A stretch of 9,965 nucleotides of DNA from Alphaproteobacteria bacterium (GTDB taxonomy: Bacteria; Pseudomonadota; Alphaproteobacteria; Puniceispirillales; UBA1172). Where the stretch lies: NCBI GenBank assembly GCA_021296375.1, contig JAGWAQ010000050.1:1-9965 (forward strand), read 5' to 3'. The notes under the pieces were generated by a model. That model was given only the letters and a program-made list of their open reading frames with translations. It searched no databases and was not told the DNA's origin. The position numbers were made by a program, and so were the translations under genes. This document shows positions 1 to 6,164 of the stretch, piece by piece; position 1 is the first letter of the stretch, and each line of letters opens with the position of its first letter.

Positions 1-98
1 AAAGAACAGATCATCGCCGCGCTGGTATTAAGACCCTGAGAAGCGGGTGGGCATAAACACGACTTCAACAAACTCGTTAAAGGCTCGATGGGGTGGTG

Positions 99-977
99 TT
101 ATTCCGTCGAAAAATGGCGCGCATGTGCCTTCAGATGATTTGTAAAAGATTGCACTTTTATCGTCCGATGAAGGTCGATATGCGTGACCATCCAAATCGG
201 AATTGTGGTCTCAGCAGATAGCGGGATTACAGCTGAAAGGGTGCTGATGTTTGCCGCATCATGTGCGCTCATGAAGCCGAGACCAAGCCCGTTTTTGACA
301 GCCTCGGCGAGGGCAATCAAATCATCTGTTGTGAGAGAAATTTGGCGATCTTTCACATTGGCCTTAAACCATTTTGTGAACGGATAGCGCCCCTGTTCAT
401 CTTGCGCAGATACAAACAGATGATCGCCCAGCGTGGCCGCGGTCGGTTTTCCATAGCGAGCGATGTAACTATCGCTGGCATAAAGACCAAAGGGCAGGTG
501 GCAAAACAGTTGCACGACGTAATCAGGATTGGTTGGCTTTTGCCCCGCCCTGATGGCCACATGGGCTTCACCCACTTCAAGCCGCGCAAGCTCGGCCGAT
601 GTTTCCAGCCTGATGGTCACCTGGGGGTTTTCTGTCCTGAAGGCATTGATGGCTGGCATCACTAACGTGGATATGCCGGGCAGGGTGGTGACAACAACAT
701 TGCCGCTGATGTGATCTTTCTGGCTTTTAAGCTTGCTTGTTAAATCTTCAAACATCTCATCGGCGCGCCCCACCACATCCAGAAACAATCGCCCGGCTTC
801 GGTGAGCTCATAACCTTTGGCATGACGTTGAAACAATTTGATTTCAAATTGCTCCTCTAAATAATCAATATGCCTGTTCACTGTCGCCCGATGGATATTC
901 AAGGACGCCGCCGCCTTCATAATTGTGCCTGTGCGAGCGACCATCAAAGCGGTGCGCAATTCTGTCCAATGGTCCAT
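99..977 (-). CDS. LysR-family transcriptional regulator (YhaJ-like context)
   Basis: This is a LysR-type DNA-binding regulator of 292 residues from the chosen start. An N-terminal winged helix-turn-helix occupies about residues 3-65; residues AAASLNIHRATVNRHIDYLE form the recognition region and ELTEAGRLFL the wing. A periplasmic-binding-protein-like effector domain follows from about residue 90 (NVVVTTLPGI onward), giving the usual family length. An upstream ATG would add 12 residues but has no ribosome site. The ATG at 977 has AGAGG about seven bases before it and starts directly at the HTH, so it is preferred. The gene is divergent from doxX, pirin and nitroreductase genes. LysR regulators usually control the divergent operon, and E. 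coli YhaJ is linked to a DoxX protein (YqjF) and a pirin (YhaK). The family call is firm; effector and targets are inferred. Confidence 0.93.
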   Translation of the reverse strand: MDHWTELRTALMVARTGTIMKAAASLNIHRATVNRHIDYLEEQFEIKLFQRHAKGYELTEAGRLFLDVVGRADEMFEDLTSKLKSQKDHISGNVVVTTLPGISTLVMPAINAFRTENPQVTIRLETSAELARLEVGEAHVAIRAGQKPTNPDYVVQLFCHLPFGLYASDSYIARYGKPTAATLGDHLFVSAQDEQGRYPFTKWFKANVKDRQISLTTDDLIALAEAVKNGLGLGFMSAHDAANISTLSAVIPLSAETTIPIWMVTHIDLHRTIKVQSFTNHLKAHARHFSTE

Positions 978-1087
978 GATGAGCCTCTTCGCTAATGTCG
1001 CAGATATGCGCATGTGGTGTCATTTTCACAATCTTTACAACTTTTTTGCAAAGTCGTAAATCTCTGACAGTTCATGAAGGAGATGAA
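978..1087. promoter_or_regulatory. Divergent control region between the lysR gene and doxX
   Basis: These 110 bases separate two divergent genes and must hold both promoters and, by family precedent, the LysR binding site. A possible plus-strand promoter is TTTACA at 1034-1039, 17 bases, then TAAATC at 1057-1062; the -10 match is weak. A dyad CGCA-N4-TGCG at 999-1010 and the palindrome ATGCGCAT at 1006-1013 are candidate operator sequences. The 12-mer TTTTTTGCAAAG at 1042-1053 recurs upstream of the pirin gene. AAGGAG at 1077-1082 is a good ribosome site for doxX. Element positions are seen; function is inferred. Confidence 0.4.
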
Positions 1088-1462
1088 ATGATGAAATACA
1101 CATCAATCGTTTTGAGATTGTTATTAAGCTTTGCCTTTCTGGCAGCGGGGTCGCAAAAGATCATTGGTGCGGAGATGATGGTCACGGTCTTTGACCAGAT
1201 TGGCGTTGGCCAATGGTTCAGGGTTGTGACAGGCGTTGTTGAAATTGGAGGTGTGATCCTTTTGTGGGTGCCTTCAGTTCAAATCCTTGGCGCTCTTTTG
1301 CTGGGCGGCACAATGGTCGGGGCCGTATTGGCACATGTCCTTATTCTGGGGCCATCTTCCATGCCAGCCCTCATCCTGGGCTTGTTAAGCGCAGCTGTTG
1401 TCTGGTTGCACCGAACGCAAGTCACCATGCTCAAGGCAAGGCTGATGAAGCCCGCCTTATAA
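1088..1462 (+). CDS. DoxX-family inner-membrane protein
   Basis: This is a small polytopic membrane protein of 124 residues with four hydrophobic segments (about residues 5-20, 46-61, 65-87 and 91-107). It has the typical DoxX opening: a first helix, then AAGSQKIIGAEMMV, then the VVTGVVEIGGVILLW helix. DoxX-family proteins such as YqjF and MhqP often lie beside quinone or nitroaromatic stress genes; their biochemistry is poorly defined. The ATG at 1088 (or the next codon, 1091) follows AAGGAG at 1077-1082. Longer readings upstream contain no ribosome site and only divergent-promoter sequence. The gene leads a run with the pirin and nitroreductase genes, although a hairpin lies between it and the pirin gene. 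Its last codons and stop are part of a 14-bp tandem duplication. Confidence 0.85.
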   Translation: MMKYTSIVLRLLLSFAFLAAGSQKIIGAEMMVTVFDQIGVGQWFRVVTGVVEIGGVILLWVPSVQILGALLLGGTMVGAVLAHVLILGPSSMPALILGLLSAAVVWLHRTQVTMLKARLMKPAL

Positions 1463-1480
1463 TCCCCGCCTTATAATCCC
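1451..1480 (+). repeat. 14-bp tandem duplication across the doxX stop codon
   Basis: Bases 1451-1480 have an exact 14-base period (unit CGCCTTATAATCCC, just over two copies). The first copy carries the doxX stop TAA at 1460-1462; the second repeats TAA at 1474-1476 in another frame because 14 is not a multiple of three. It looks like a replication-slippage duplication and does not alter the protein. Confidence 0.85.
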
Positions 1481-1496
1481 AAGCCATATCTTGAAT

Positions 1497-1547
1497 AATG
1501 GTCATGCATTCCCCCTGCATGACCATTTATTGAATAATTATTTTTTT
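1497..1547 (+). terminator. Hairpin plus T-run between doxX and the pirin gene
   Basis: A perfect 12-bp stem, AATGGTCATGCA (1497-1508) with TGCATGACCATT (1516-1527), encloses a seven-base TTCCCCC loop. An AT-rich stretch and seven T residues (1541-1547) follow. It could act as an intrinsic terminator or attenuator after doxX, although the T-run starts about 13 bases past the stem and the stem is not very GC-rich. The 9-mer TTGAATAAT flanks it directly (1491-1499 and 1530-1538). The structure is certain; the role is inferred. Confidence 0.55.
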
Positions 1548-1567
1548 GCAAAGAAGGAGACTTGAAC

Positions 1568-2272
1568 ATGCTTCAGCATCATAAATTTGAAAATCTTGGC
1601 GGTGCCAATCACGGATGGCTCAATGCAAAGCACCATTTCAGCTTTGCGAATTATTATGATCCGCAAAAGTTAAGTCATGGTGAGCTGCTGGTCATTAATG
1701 ATGACCGCATCGCCCCTCAAACAGGGTTTGACACCCACCCACATCGCGATATGGAAATCATCACCTATGTGCGCAAAGGTGCGATTACCCATCAAGACAA
1801 CAAAGGCAATAAGGGCCGCACCACGGCTGGTAATGTCCAGGTCATGAGCGCGGGTACAGGTATCTTTCATTCTGAATATAATCTTGAAGATGAAGAAACA
1901 AATATCTACCAGATCTGGATCAAGCCTGCCGAACCCGGTGTTGAACCAAAATGGGATGCAGCAGAGTTTCCAAAGGCTCCTGTGACGAGCGCTTTACCAC
2001 TGCTTGTGTCAGGTGATGGCAACGCGCCTTTGCAGATCAATCAGGATGCTCGTATTTTTGCCGGCCGTCTTGGCGAGGGAAGGGAGCTTGCTCACCAAAT
2101 AACGGGGAAAGCCTATTTGCTGGTTTCAGAGGGTGAGGTCTTGGTGAATACCATTCATGCCAAAAAAGGGGACGGTATTGCCATTAGTGATGAGAAGACA
2201 GTGACGTTGAACGCGAAGACTGATGCGGAATTGCTCATCATTGAAGTGCCGGGAATGAATGAGGCCAGATAA
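1568..2272 (+). CDS. Pirin-family bicupin protein (YhaK/YhhW type)
   Basis: This is a cytoplasmic pirin-family protein of 234 residues with the two-cupin layout. The N-terminal cupin has the full metal-ligand set of the family: His57 and His59 in THPHRDMEI, and His101 and Glu103 in GTGIFHSEYN. These match the ligands known in E. coli YhhW, whose family shows quercetin 2,3-dioxygenase activity in vitro; the physiological substrate is unknown. The C-terminal half (QDARIFAGRLGEG onward) is the second, metal-free cupin. A TTG at 1562 would add two residues, but AAGGAGA at 1554-1560 is spaced correctly only for the ATG at 1568. It lies between doxX and the nitroreductase gene, 30 bp before the latter, and is probably co-transcribed with it. 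Confidence 0.93.
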   Translation: MLQHHKFENLGGANHGWLNAKHHFSFANYYDPQKLSHGELLVINDDRIAPQTGFDTHPHRDMEIITYVRKGAITHQDNKGNKGRTTAGNVQVMSAGTGIFHSEYNLEDEETNIYQIWIKPAEPGVEPKWDAAEFPKAPVTSALPLLVSGDGNAPLQINQDARIFAGRLGEGRELAHQITGKAYLLVSEGEVLVNTIHAKKGDGIAISDEKTVTLNAKTDAELLIIEVPGMNEAR

Positions 2273-2302
2273 CTATTGTTACGTTGAGAAGGATATAAGA
2301 CC

Positions 2303-2884
2303 ATGAATAGTGATCAAATGTTAAAACAAGTTTTTGAAGATGGGCGCACGCATCGTATTTTTACCGATGCGCCTGTTGATGAGGGGCTGCTGCATCGTCT
2401 GTATGATTTGGCAAAAATGGCGCCATCAGCCTCTAATCTCTGCCCTATGCGCATCACATTTGTTCAGAGTAAAACCCAAAAACAAAAAGTGATAGAGGCC
2501 GCCGCCGAAGGCAATAAACCAAAGATAGACTCGGCCCCTGTTGTGGCGATCATTGCGCATGATGCAAAATTCTATAACCACATCGAAAAGCTGGCGCCCC
2601 ATATGAATGCGGATGCTTTTCGCCAGCAGGAAAAGCATACATTGGAACAAATCGCTATTGAGAACTGCTGGCTTCAGGCTGGGTTTTTTATTGCGGCAGC
2701 ACGGTCACTGGGCCTTGATTGTGGCCCCATGAGTGGCTTTGACAAAGCCAGGATAGATGAAGGTTTTTATCAAGGCTCATCTTGGCGGTCTGATTTTTTG
2801 ATGAACCTTGGCTATGGTGATGCATCAAAACTACATCCGCGAGGCCATCGGCTGAATTTCGACGAGGCCTGCTCAATTCTGTAA
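2303..2884 (+). CDS. Nitroreductase-family oxidoreductase, RutE-like
   Basis: This is an FMN-dependent NAD(P)H oxidoreductase of 193 residues, close to the length and motif order of RutE-type malonic semialdehyde reductases. Visible features are the N-terminal RTHR (15-18) and PSASNLCPMR (41-50) FMN-binding segments, the helix NCWLQAGFFIAAARSLGLD, the strongly conserved GPMSGFD (141-147), NLGYGD (168-173) and the terminal RLNFDEACSIL. No other rut (pyrimidine degradation) gene is nearby, so the substrate is left open. Beside DoxX, pirin and LysR, a role in reducing quinones, nitro compounds or reactive aldehydes is as likely. A GAAGGA sequence about nine bases upstream supports the start. The final codons and stop belong to a three-copy 17-bp tandem repeat. 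Confidence 0.88.
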   Translation: MNSDQMLKQVFEDGRTHRIFTDAPVDEGLLHRLYDLAKMAPSASNLCPMRITFVQSKTQKQKVIEAAAEGNKPKIDSAPVVAIIAHDAKFYNHIEKLAPHMNADAFRQQEKHTLEQIAIENCWLQAGFFIAAARSLGLDCGPMSGFDKARIDEGFYQGSSWRSDFLMNLGYGDASKLHPRGHRLNFDEACSIL

Positions 2885-2918
2885 CCTGCTCAATTCTGTA
2901 ACCTGCTCAATTCTGTAA
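2868..2918 (+). repeat. Three perfect 17-bp tandem copies across the nitroreductase stop codon
   Basis: CCTGCTCAATTCTGTAA is repeated three times without error (2868-2884, 2885-2901, 2902-2918). The first copy encodes the last residues and stop of the nitroreductase. As 17 is not a multiple of three, the TAA at 2882, 2899 and 2916 falls in all three plus-strand frames. The protein end is unaffected. Confidence 0.92.
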
Positions 2919-2924
2919 TGAGGA

Positions 2925-2963
2925 TTTCCCAGGGACTGAACCCCGTGTTTGGTCTCTGGGAAA
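2925..2963 (+). terminator. 17-bp hairpin after the nitroreductase gene
   Basis: Bases 2925-2941 pair with 2947-2963 around a five-base CCCGT loop: 17 pairs, three of which are G-U wobbles as plus-strand RNA. On the minus strand those three become A-C mismatches, so the fold favours the plus-strand transcript. Pyrimidine-rich CATCTTTCTTGTT follows without a clean T-run. The likely role is the 3' end of the doxX-pirin-nitroreductase transcript. Confidence 0.55.
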
Positions 2964-3081
2964 CATCTTTCTTGTTGCACAACATAAAACGTGATCATTG
3001 CGCATTGCAGGGTTTTTAAAACACCTCATATTCAGGGCTTTGACACACTGTTCTAAAATAGAAAAAGTCGAAGCCGCCTTA

Positions 3082-3125
3082 TCATAATCCGCATGTCGGG
3101 GATTCAAATCCCTCATCCACTACCA
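3082..3125 (+). pseudogene. 3' half of a tRNA gene (anticodon CAT), probable att-site remnant
   Basis: Read from the 3' end, the sequence shows CCA (3123-3125), discriminator A, a seven-base acceptor strand ATCCACT, T-arm GGGGA-TTCAAAT-CCCTC (loop 3103-3109), a five-base variable region ATGTC, anticodon-stem strand TCCGC, and loop T-CAT-AA with anticodon CAT at 3083-3085 (Met, initiator Met or Ile2 class). Upstream, GCCTT cannot pair with TCCGC at three of five positions. No D-arm and no AGTGGAT acceptor partner occurs upstream. The T-stem also has an A-C pair at the normally invariant 53-61 position. It is therefore a non-functional 3' fragment. Homology starting in the anticodon loop is typical of tyrosine-integrase attachment sites. 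TTTTT at 3126-3130 may be the old terminator. Confidence 0.7.
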
Positions 3126-3192
3126 TTTTTCCCCCTTAGTATCACCTCGTGAAAACCTTTAGCAAACCGCGAACAGTAGTCCCCCACGGCAC

Positions 3193-3714
3193 TCAGAGCT
3201 GCTGTTCGGCGTGCAGCAATTTTCCCTTGTAAACCCCGAGCCGGGCATTGGCGTTTGTGTCCACCACAAACAGGATCGCCATCATGGCAATAACGGCGAT
3301 CAGGCTTGCTCGCCAGATCGGCGCTTCAACCACCATGACAAGCCCGGCGCAGGCCAGGATGATCACGGGAAAGACTCTGGAAATAGCGGTGCTGTACCCG
3401 TTCATTGTTTTTTCTACCCGCGCCAGTTCCGAGGCGACAAATGCCGAGGCATCGGTGTTATAGGCGAGGGGAAAGCCTGACAGCCGCAATTGGTTGGGGA
3501 TGATAAGCCCGACGCCAAGGATCACCAGCAACACCCCGACAACAAGCATGGGGATGACGTAAGCCTTCGCCATGTCTGTTTTGCCATATTGCCAGAAGCC
3601 ATAGCTTGCCAGCAGGAAGAGCAGGCCGAAGAACGCAAAGACGGCCGATGAGAGCATCTCGGTTTTCGTCCAGTCCATTGAGGTTTTCAGCAAGTCGATC
3701 TGGGTGTCTGTCAT
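3193..3714 (-). CDS. Four-helix integral membrane protein of unknown function
   Basis: I do not recognise this family. The 173-residue protein has a short polar N-terminus, helices at about residues 20-42 and 50-72, a soluble middle (73-113, containing LAYNTDASAFVASELARVEKTMNGYS), helices at about 114-131 and 134-152, and a short charged tail. The clean hydrophobic pattern and intact length support a real gene. A TTG 30 bases further upstream would add ten residues, but the ATG at 3714 is preferred, with only a modest AGAAGA before it. It stands alone, divergent from manC and facing the tRNA fragment, so context gives no function. The codons look somewhat richer in G+C than those of its neighbours. 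Confidence 0.7.
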   Translation of the reverse strand: MTDTQIDLLKTSMDWTKTEMLSSAVFAFFGLLFLLASYGFWQYGKTDMAKAYVIPMLVVGVLLVILGVGLIIPNQLRLSGFPLAYNTDASAFVASELARVEKTMNGYSTAISRVFPVIILACAGLVMVVEAPIWRASLIAVIAMMAILFVVDTNANARLGVYKGKLLHAEQQL

Positions 3715-3999
3715 GTTCTTGTCTTCTGAAATTGTTACGGGCAAAGCTGATGGGAGCGTTTATGACCTTGGCGTTGTTTGCGCAGGTTAGCAATTGGTTT
3801 TTATGACCCAACGGTATGTTGGGTATAAAAAATTCAGCTTATAGACACATATCCCCACCCCGTGTGGTTGTTTTGGCGCAGTTGTAGCCGTGTGATTTTC
3901 CCAAGAACGTTGTTTGGTCTTTTTCGGGGTTGATGCACTAGGGGGCAGGTCGGTAAGGTCCCTTGGGTAATCATATTTTGTTTTTATCAGCATTATGCT

Positions 4000-4017
4000 A
4001 TCAATCTAGATATTGAT
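4000..4017. promoter_or_regulatory. Dyad upstream of manC, possible operator
   Basis: ATCAAT (4000-4005) and ATTGAT (4012-4017) form perfect 6-bp inverted arms around CTAGAT. They end 18 bp before the putative -35 box of manC, a usual place for an activator or repressor site. No regulator is identified, and AT-rich dyads of this length can arise by chance. Confidence 0.25.
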
Positions 4018-4035
4018 GCCTTACGGGCAAACACC

Positions 4036-4064
4036 TTAACGATCCACGTATTTTCATTGATAAT
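4036..4064 (+). promoter_or_regulatory. Candidate sigma-70 promoter for manC
   Basis: TTAACG (4036-4041, four of six matches to TTGACA) is followed after exactly 17 bases by GATAAT (4059-4064, five of six matches to TATAAT). Transcription would start near 4071, leaving a leader of about 26 bases before the manC ATG. The ribosome site in that leader is weak (TTGGGC). Based on consensus matching by eye only. Confidence 0.4.
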
Positions 4065-4096
4065 ATACATTCACGGATATTGTATTTGGGCATAAC

Positions 4097-5512
4097 ATGT
4101 CAATCACACCAGTTATTTTATGCGGCGGTATCGGGTCCAGATTATGGCCCATCTCTCGCAAGTCAAAACCCAAGCAATTTCAGGCTATTATTGATGATGA
4201 GAGCTTATTCATCAAAACCCTAAAAAGGTTTGATCTAAGCTCCGCCAATAAACCTCTTATCCTGACTGGCCCTGATTATAAATTCATTGTCTCCCAGCAA
4301 ATCAAAACCGCTGGCGTTGATTGTGAACAGATTATCCTTGAGCCCAGCCCCAAAAACACTGCTCCAGCTATTCTCACCGCAGCTCATTATGCTGTTGACC
4401 AAGATCCAGATGCCATGCTTCTGATCATGCCCTCGGATCATTTTATACCTGATCTCGAGAGCTTTGCGGAGGTTGTGAAAACCGGAACATCTTACGCCGA
4501 AAAAGGGCATTTTGTGACTTTCGGGATCAAGCCGCACCGCCCAGAAACCGGATACGGATATATTCAAGTCGATCCCGTTCAGGATGATGATGGCGGTCAT
4601 TACGTCCAGTCCTTTACTGAAAAACCGGACCTTGCAATCGCAGAACAGATGCTGGAGGATGGCGTTTATTTATGGAACGCTGGCATCTTTTTATTTAAGG
4701 CAAGTGCCATAATCAAAGCTGGGGAAGTGATATGCCCTGATCTGACGGCTGGTACCCGGCAATCCTTGGCTGACGCCACTGTCGATGAAAATTTCCTTGA
4801 GTTGGGTCAAGAGGCGTGGAGCAGTATCGAGGAAATCTCCTTTGACTATGCCATTATGGAAAAAGCTGACCAGCGGATTTGTGTGCCTTATCTCGACAAA
4901 TGGACCGATCTTGGTGATTGGAACGCCATTTGGGCAGAAGCCCCGAAAGACACGGACGATAATCTGCTGCATGGTAATGCGCAATCTATTGAAAGCAAAA
5001 ATTCAGTTCTGTGGTCGGCCAGCAATGATATCCCTGTCGTCGGCGTCAATCTCGATAATATCGTCGCTGTCGCAATGAAGGACGCTGTCCTGGTGGCGCA
5101 TAAAGACCACATCCAGAACGTCAAGGATGCGGTGAAATGTCTTAGCGATCTTGGTTATGATCAGGCAGACCAGCATAACCGGGTCGATCCGCCCTGGGGT
5201 TCCTTTGAGATACTGCATCAATCGGCGGCTTTCCAGATCAAAAAATTGTTTGTCATGCCAGGGGGAAAATTGTCCCTGCAAAGCCATCAATTCCGATCCG
5301 AAACATGGGTTGTGATCGAGGGTAAAGCTACTGTTCAAATCGAAGATGAAATCTTTGATTTATCTAAAGATCAATTCATTCATATTGAACAAGGTCAAAA
5401 GCACCGCCTGTCCAACACCACCGACAGTGATCTGGTTGTTGTCGAAGTCCAGACCGGCAGTTATTTTGGTGAAGATGATATCATTCGCTATGATGATATT
5501 TACAACCGCTAG
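4097..5512 (+). CDS. manC: Mannose-1-phosphate guanylyltransferase (isomerase cupin degenerate)
   Basis: ManC makes GDP-mannose from GTP and mannose-1-phosphate in the cytoplasm. The 471-residue length matches the bifunctional guanylyltransferase / mannose-6-phosphate isomerase type II family. The transferase domain is intact: GGIGSRLWP (10-18), PKQF (25-28), LEPSPKNTAPAI (81-92), MPSDH (111-115), ETGYGYI (150-156), FTEKP (173-177), NAGIF (194-198) and DLGDW (271-275). The C-terminal cupin starts at PWGSFE (366), but its metal motif is SLQSHQFRSETW (393-404) where the family has SLQxHHHRAEHW. The second His of HxH is Phe399 and the usual EH is ET, while His436 in GQKHRLSN remains. Guanylyltransferase activity is expected; isomerase activity is doubtful. 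It feeds gmd downstream. Its TAG stop lies 1 bp from the stop of the convergent gene. Confidence 0.95.
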   Translation: MSITPVILCGGIGSRLWPISRKSKPKQFQAIIDDESLFIKTLKRFDLSSANKPLILTGPDYKFIVSQQIKTAGVDCEQIILEPSPKNTAPAILTAAHYAVDQDPDAMLLIMPSDHFIPDLESFAEVVKTGTSYAEKGHFVTFGIKPHRPETGYGYIQVDPVQDDDGGHYVQSFTEKPDLAIAEQMLEDGVYLWNAGIFLFKASAIIKAGEVICPDLTAGTRQSLADATVDENFLELGQEAWSSIEEISFDYAIMEKADQRICVPYLDKWTDLGDWNAIWAEAPKDTDDNLLHGNAQSIESKNSVLWSASNDIPVVGVNLDNIVAVAMKDAVLVAHKDHIQNVKDAVKCLSDLGYDQADQHNRVDPPWGSFEILHQSAAFQIKKLFVMPGGKLSLQSHQFRSETWVVIEGKATVQIEDEIFDLSKDQFIHIEQGQKHRLSNTTDSDLVVVEVQTGSYFGEDDIIRYDDIYNR

Positions 5513-5513
5513 A

Positions 5514-6137
5514 TCATGACCCTGGCTTGCCGTTGCGGCCGCTGTTTGATGACAAAGCCTTGATCCGCTTTACCCCCTTGATCAGGGCTTGCAGGTGATT
5601 AACCACCACGACAAACCCAAAGCCGAGCAGCATTTGCAGAATAATAACCCATGAAGAATCCTTAAATATCAAGGTGTATTCATGAATTCCTTTGCGCGGC
5701 GTGATGCTCATCATCCCAAAGACATCTTCCGCCAATAGCGATGTATTAAGCTCACCATTTACAAGCAAAGACCAGTCCTTTGAAAAATTCGATGAAATCA
5801 GAATCTTTTCATTTGAAAGAGCCTCGGCTTTAAATTCAATTTTGCCCGGCTTGTAAGAGGTCACCTTAAGCCGATCTTTCACCACCGATTGTTTTGATAT
5901 TGGCAGGTCACGACGAGGATAATCCTGATTGACGATAAATAGCCGAGGGAGGTGATCCCTGATCTCATAAAGATAGTTATAAATATATTTATACTGATGC
6001 TTATGAAACGGGTTGAAATGCGAAGCTACCCCTAAGGGGTCTTCAAAACCAATGACCGACTCCTGCACCAGATTCAGCTGATCATGGTTGAGGATTCTAT
6101 AGCTTCGCAAATACCGCACATTATTGAACTGGAACAC
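5514..6137 (-). pseudogene. C-terminal part of a YfhO-like membrane protein, separated by an in-frame TAG
   Basis: This open stretch is in the same frame as the longer reading frame upstream (6165-7805), separated only by one TAG at 6167-6165 and nine sense codons. The nearest start is a GTG at 6137 with no ribosome site at proper distance, so it is best read as the severed end of that gene. The content fits the C-terminus of YfhO-type proteins: FNNVRYLRSYRIL at the front, a beta-rich extracytoplasmic segment (residues about 85-160, with SSNFSKDWSLLVNGE and ITPRKGIHEYTLIF), and one final transmembrane helix (about 164-185) before a basic tail. It would give 207 residues if translated alone, but without the polytopic domain it is unlikely to function. 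Confidence 0.7.
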
Positions 6138-6164
6138 TTTGATGAAGTGTTCTCCATCAGACAG

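Larger units (their letters stand above)
2885..3192. other. Intergenic stretch between the nitroreductase gene and the membrane-protein gene
   Basis: No gene is supported in these 308 bases. They hold two extra copies of the 17-bp repeat (to 2918), a hairpin (2925-2963), about 110 bases of unassigned sequence (2964-3070) and a tRNA 3' fragment ending at 3125. The rest, to the minus-strand stop at 3193, shows nothing recognisable. A TTGACA at 3040-3045 has no convincing -10 partner. Confidence 0.6.
3715..4096. other. Intergenic region between the membrane-protein gene and manC
   Basis: No gene is supported in these 382 bases. They separate two divergent genes, so both promoters should lie here. 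Visible features are a small hairpin ACCCAAC-GGTAT-GTTGGGT (about 3808-3826) flanked by T- and A-rich runs, the dyad ATCAAT-N6-ATTGAT (4000-4017), and a candidate manC promoter (4036-4064). No ops or JUMPstart element, which often precedes polysaccharide operons, was seen. Confidence 0.5.

Noticed and set aside
1..98. A short open stretch reading KEQIIAAL at the left edge, reminiscent of the start of IS3-type OrfA proteins.
   Set aside because: Only about a dozen residues before a stop, no terminal repeat and no further transposase similarity; too short to support.
2907..3116. A minus-strand open frame of 69 residues across the tRNA fragment.
   Set aside because: It is antisense of the hairpin and tRNA fragment, has no ribosome site and no protein-like features.
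3458..3811. A 117-residue minus-strand frame overlapping the four-helix membrane protein.
   Set aside because: Shadow frame; the overlapping frame has a clear membrane-protein pattern and this one does not.
3808..3826. Small hairpin ACCCAAC-GGTAT-GTTGGGT considered as a terminator.
   Set aside because: It is followed by A-runs rather than T-runs on both strands and lies upstream of both neighbouring genes.
3787..3993. A minus-strand frame of 68 residues upstream of manC.
   Set aside because: Low-complexity Pro/Lys/Thr composition with no motif or ribosome site; treated as intergenic.
5519..5620. Search for a shared terminator between convergent manC and the YfhO-like gene.
   Set aside because: Stops are one base apart and only short direct repeats (CTTGATC) are seen downstream of manC; no stem followed by a T-run.
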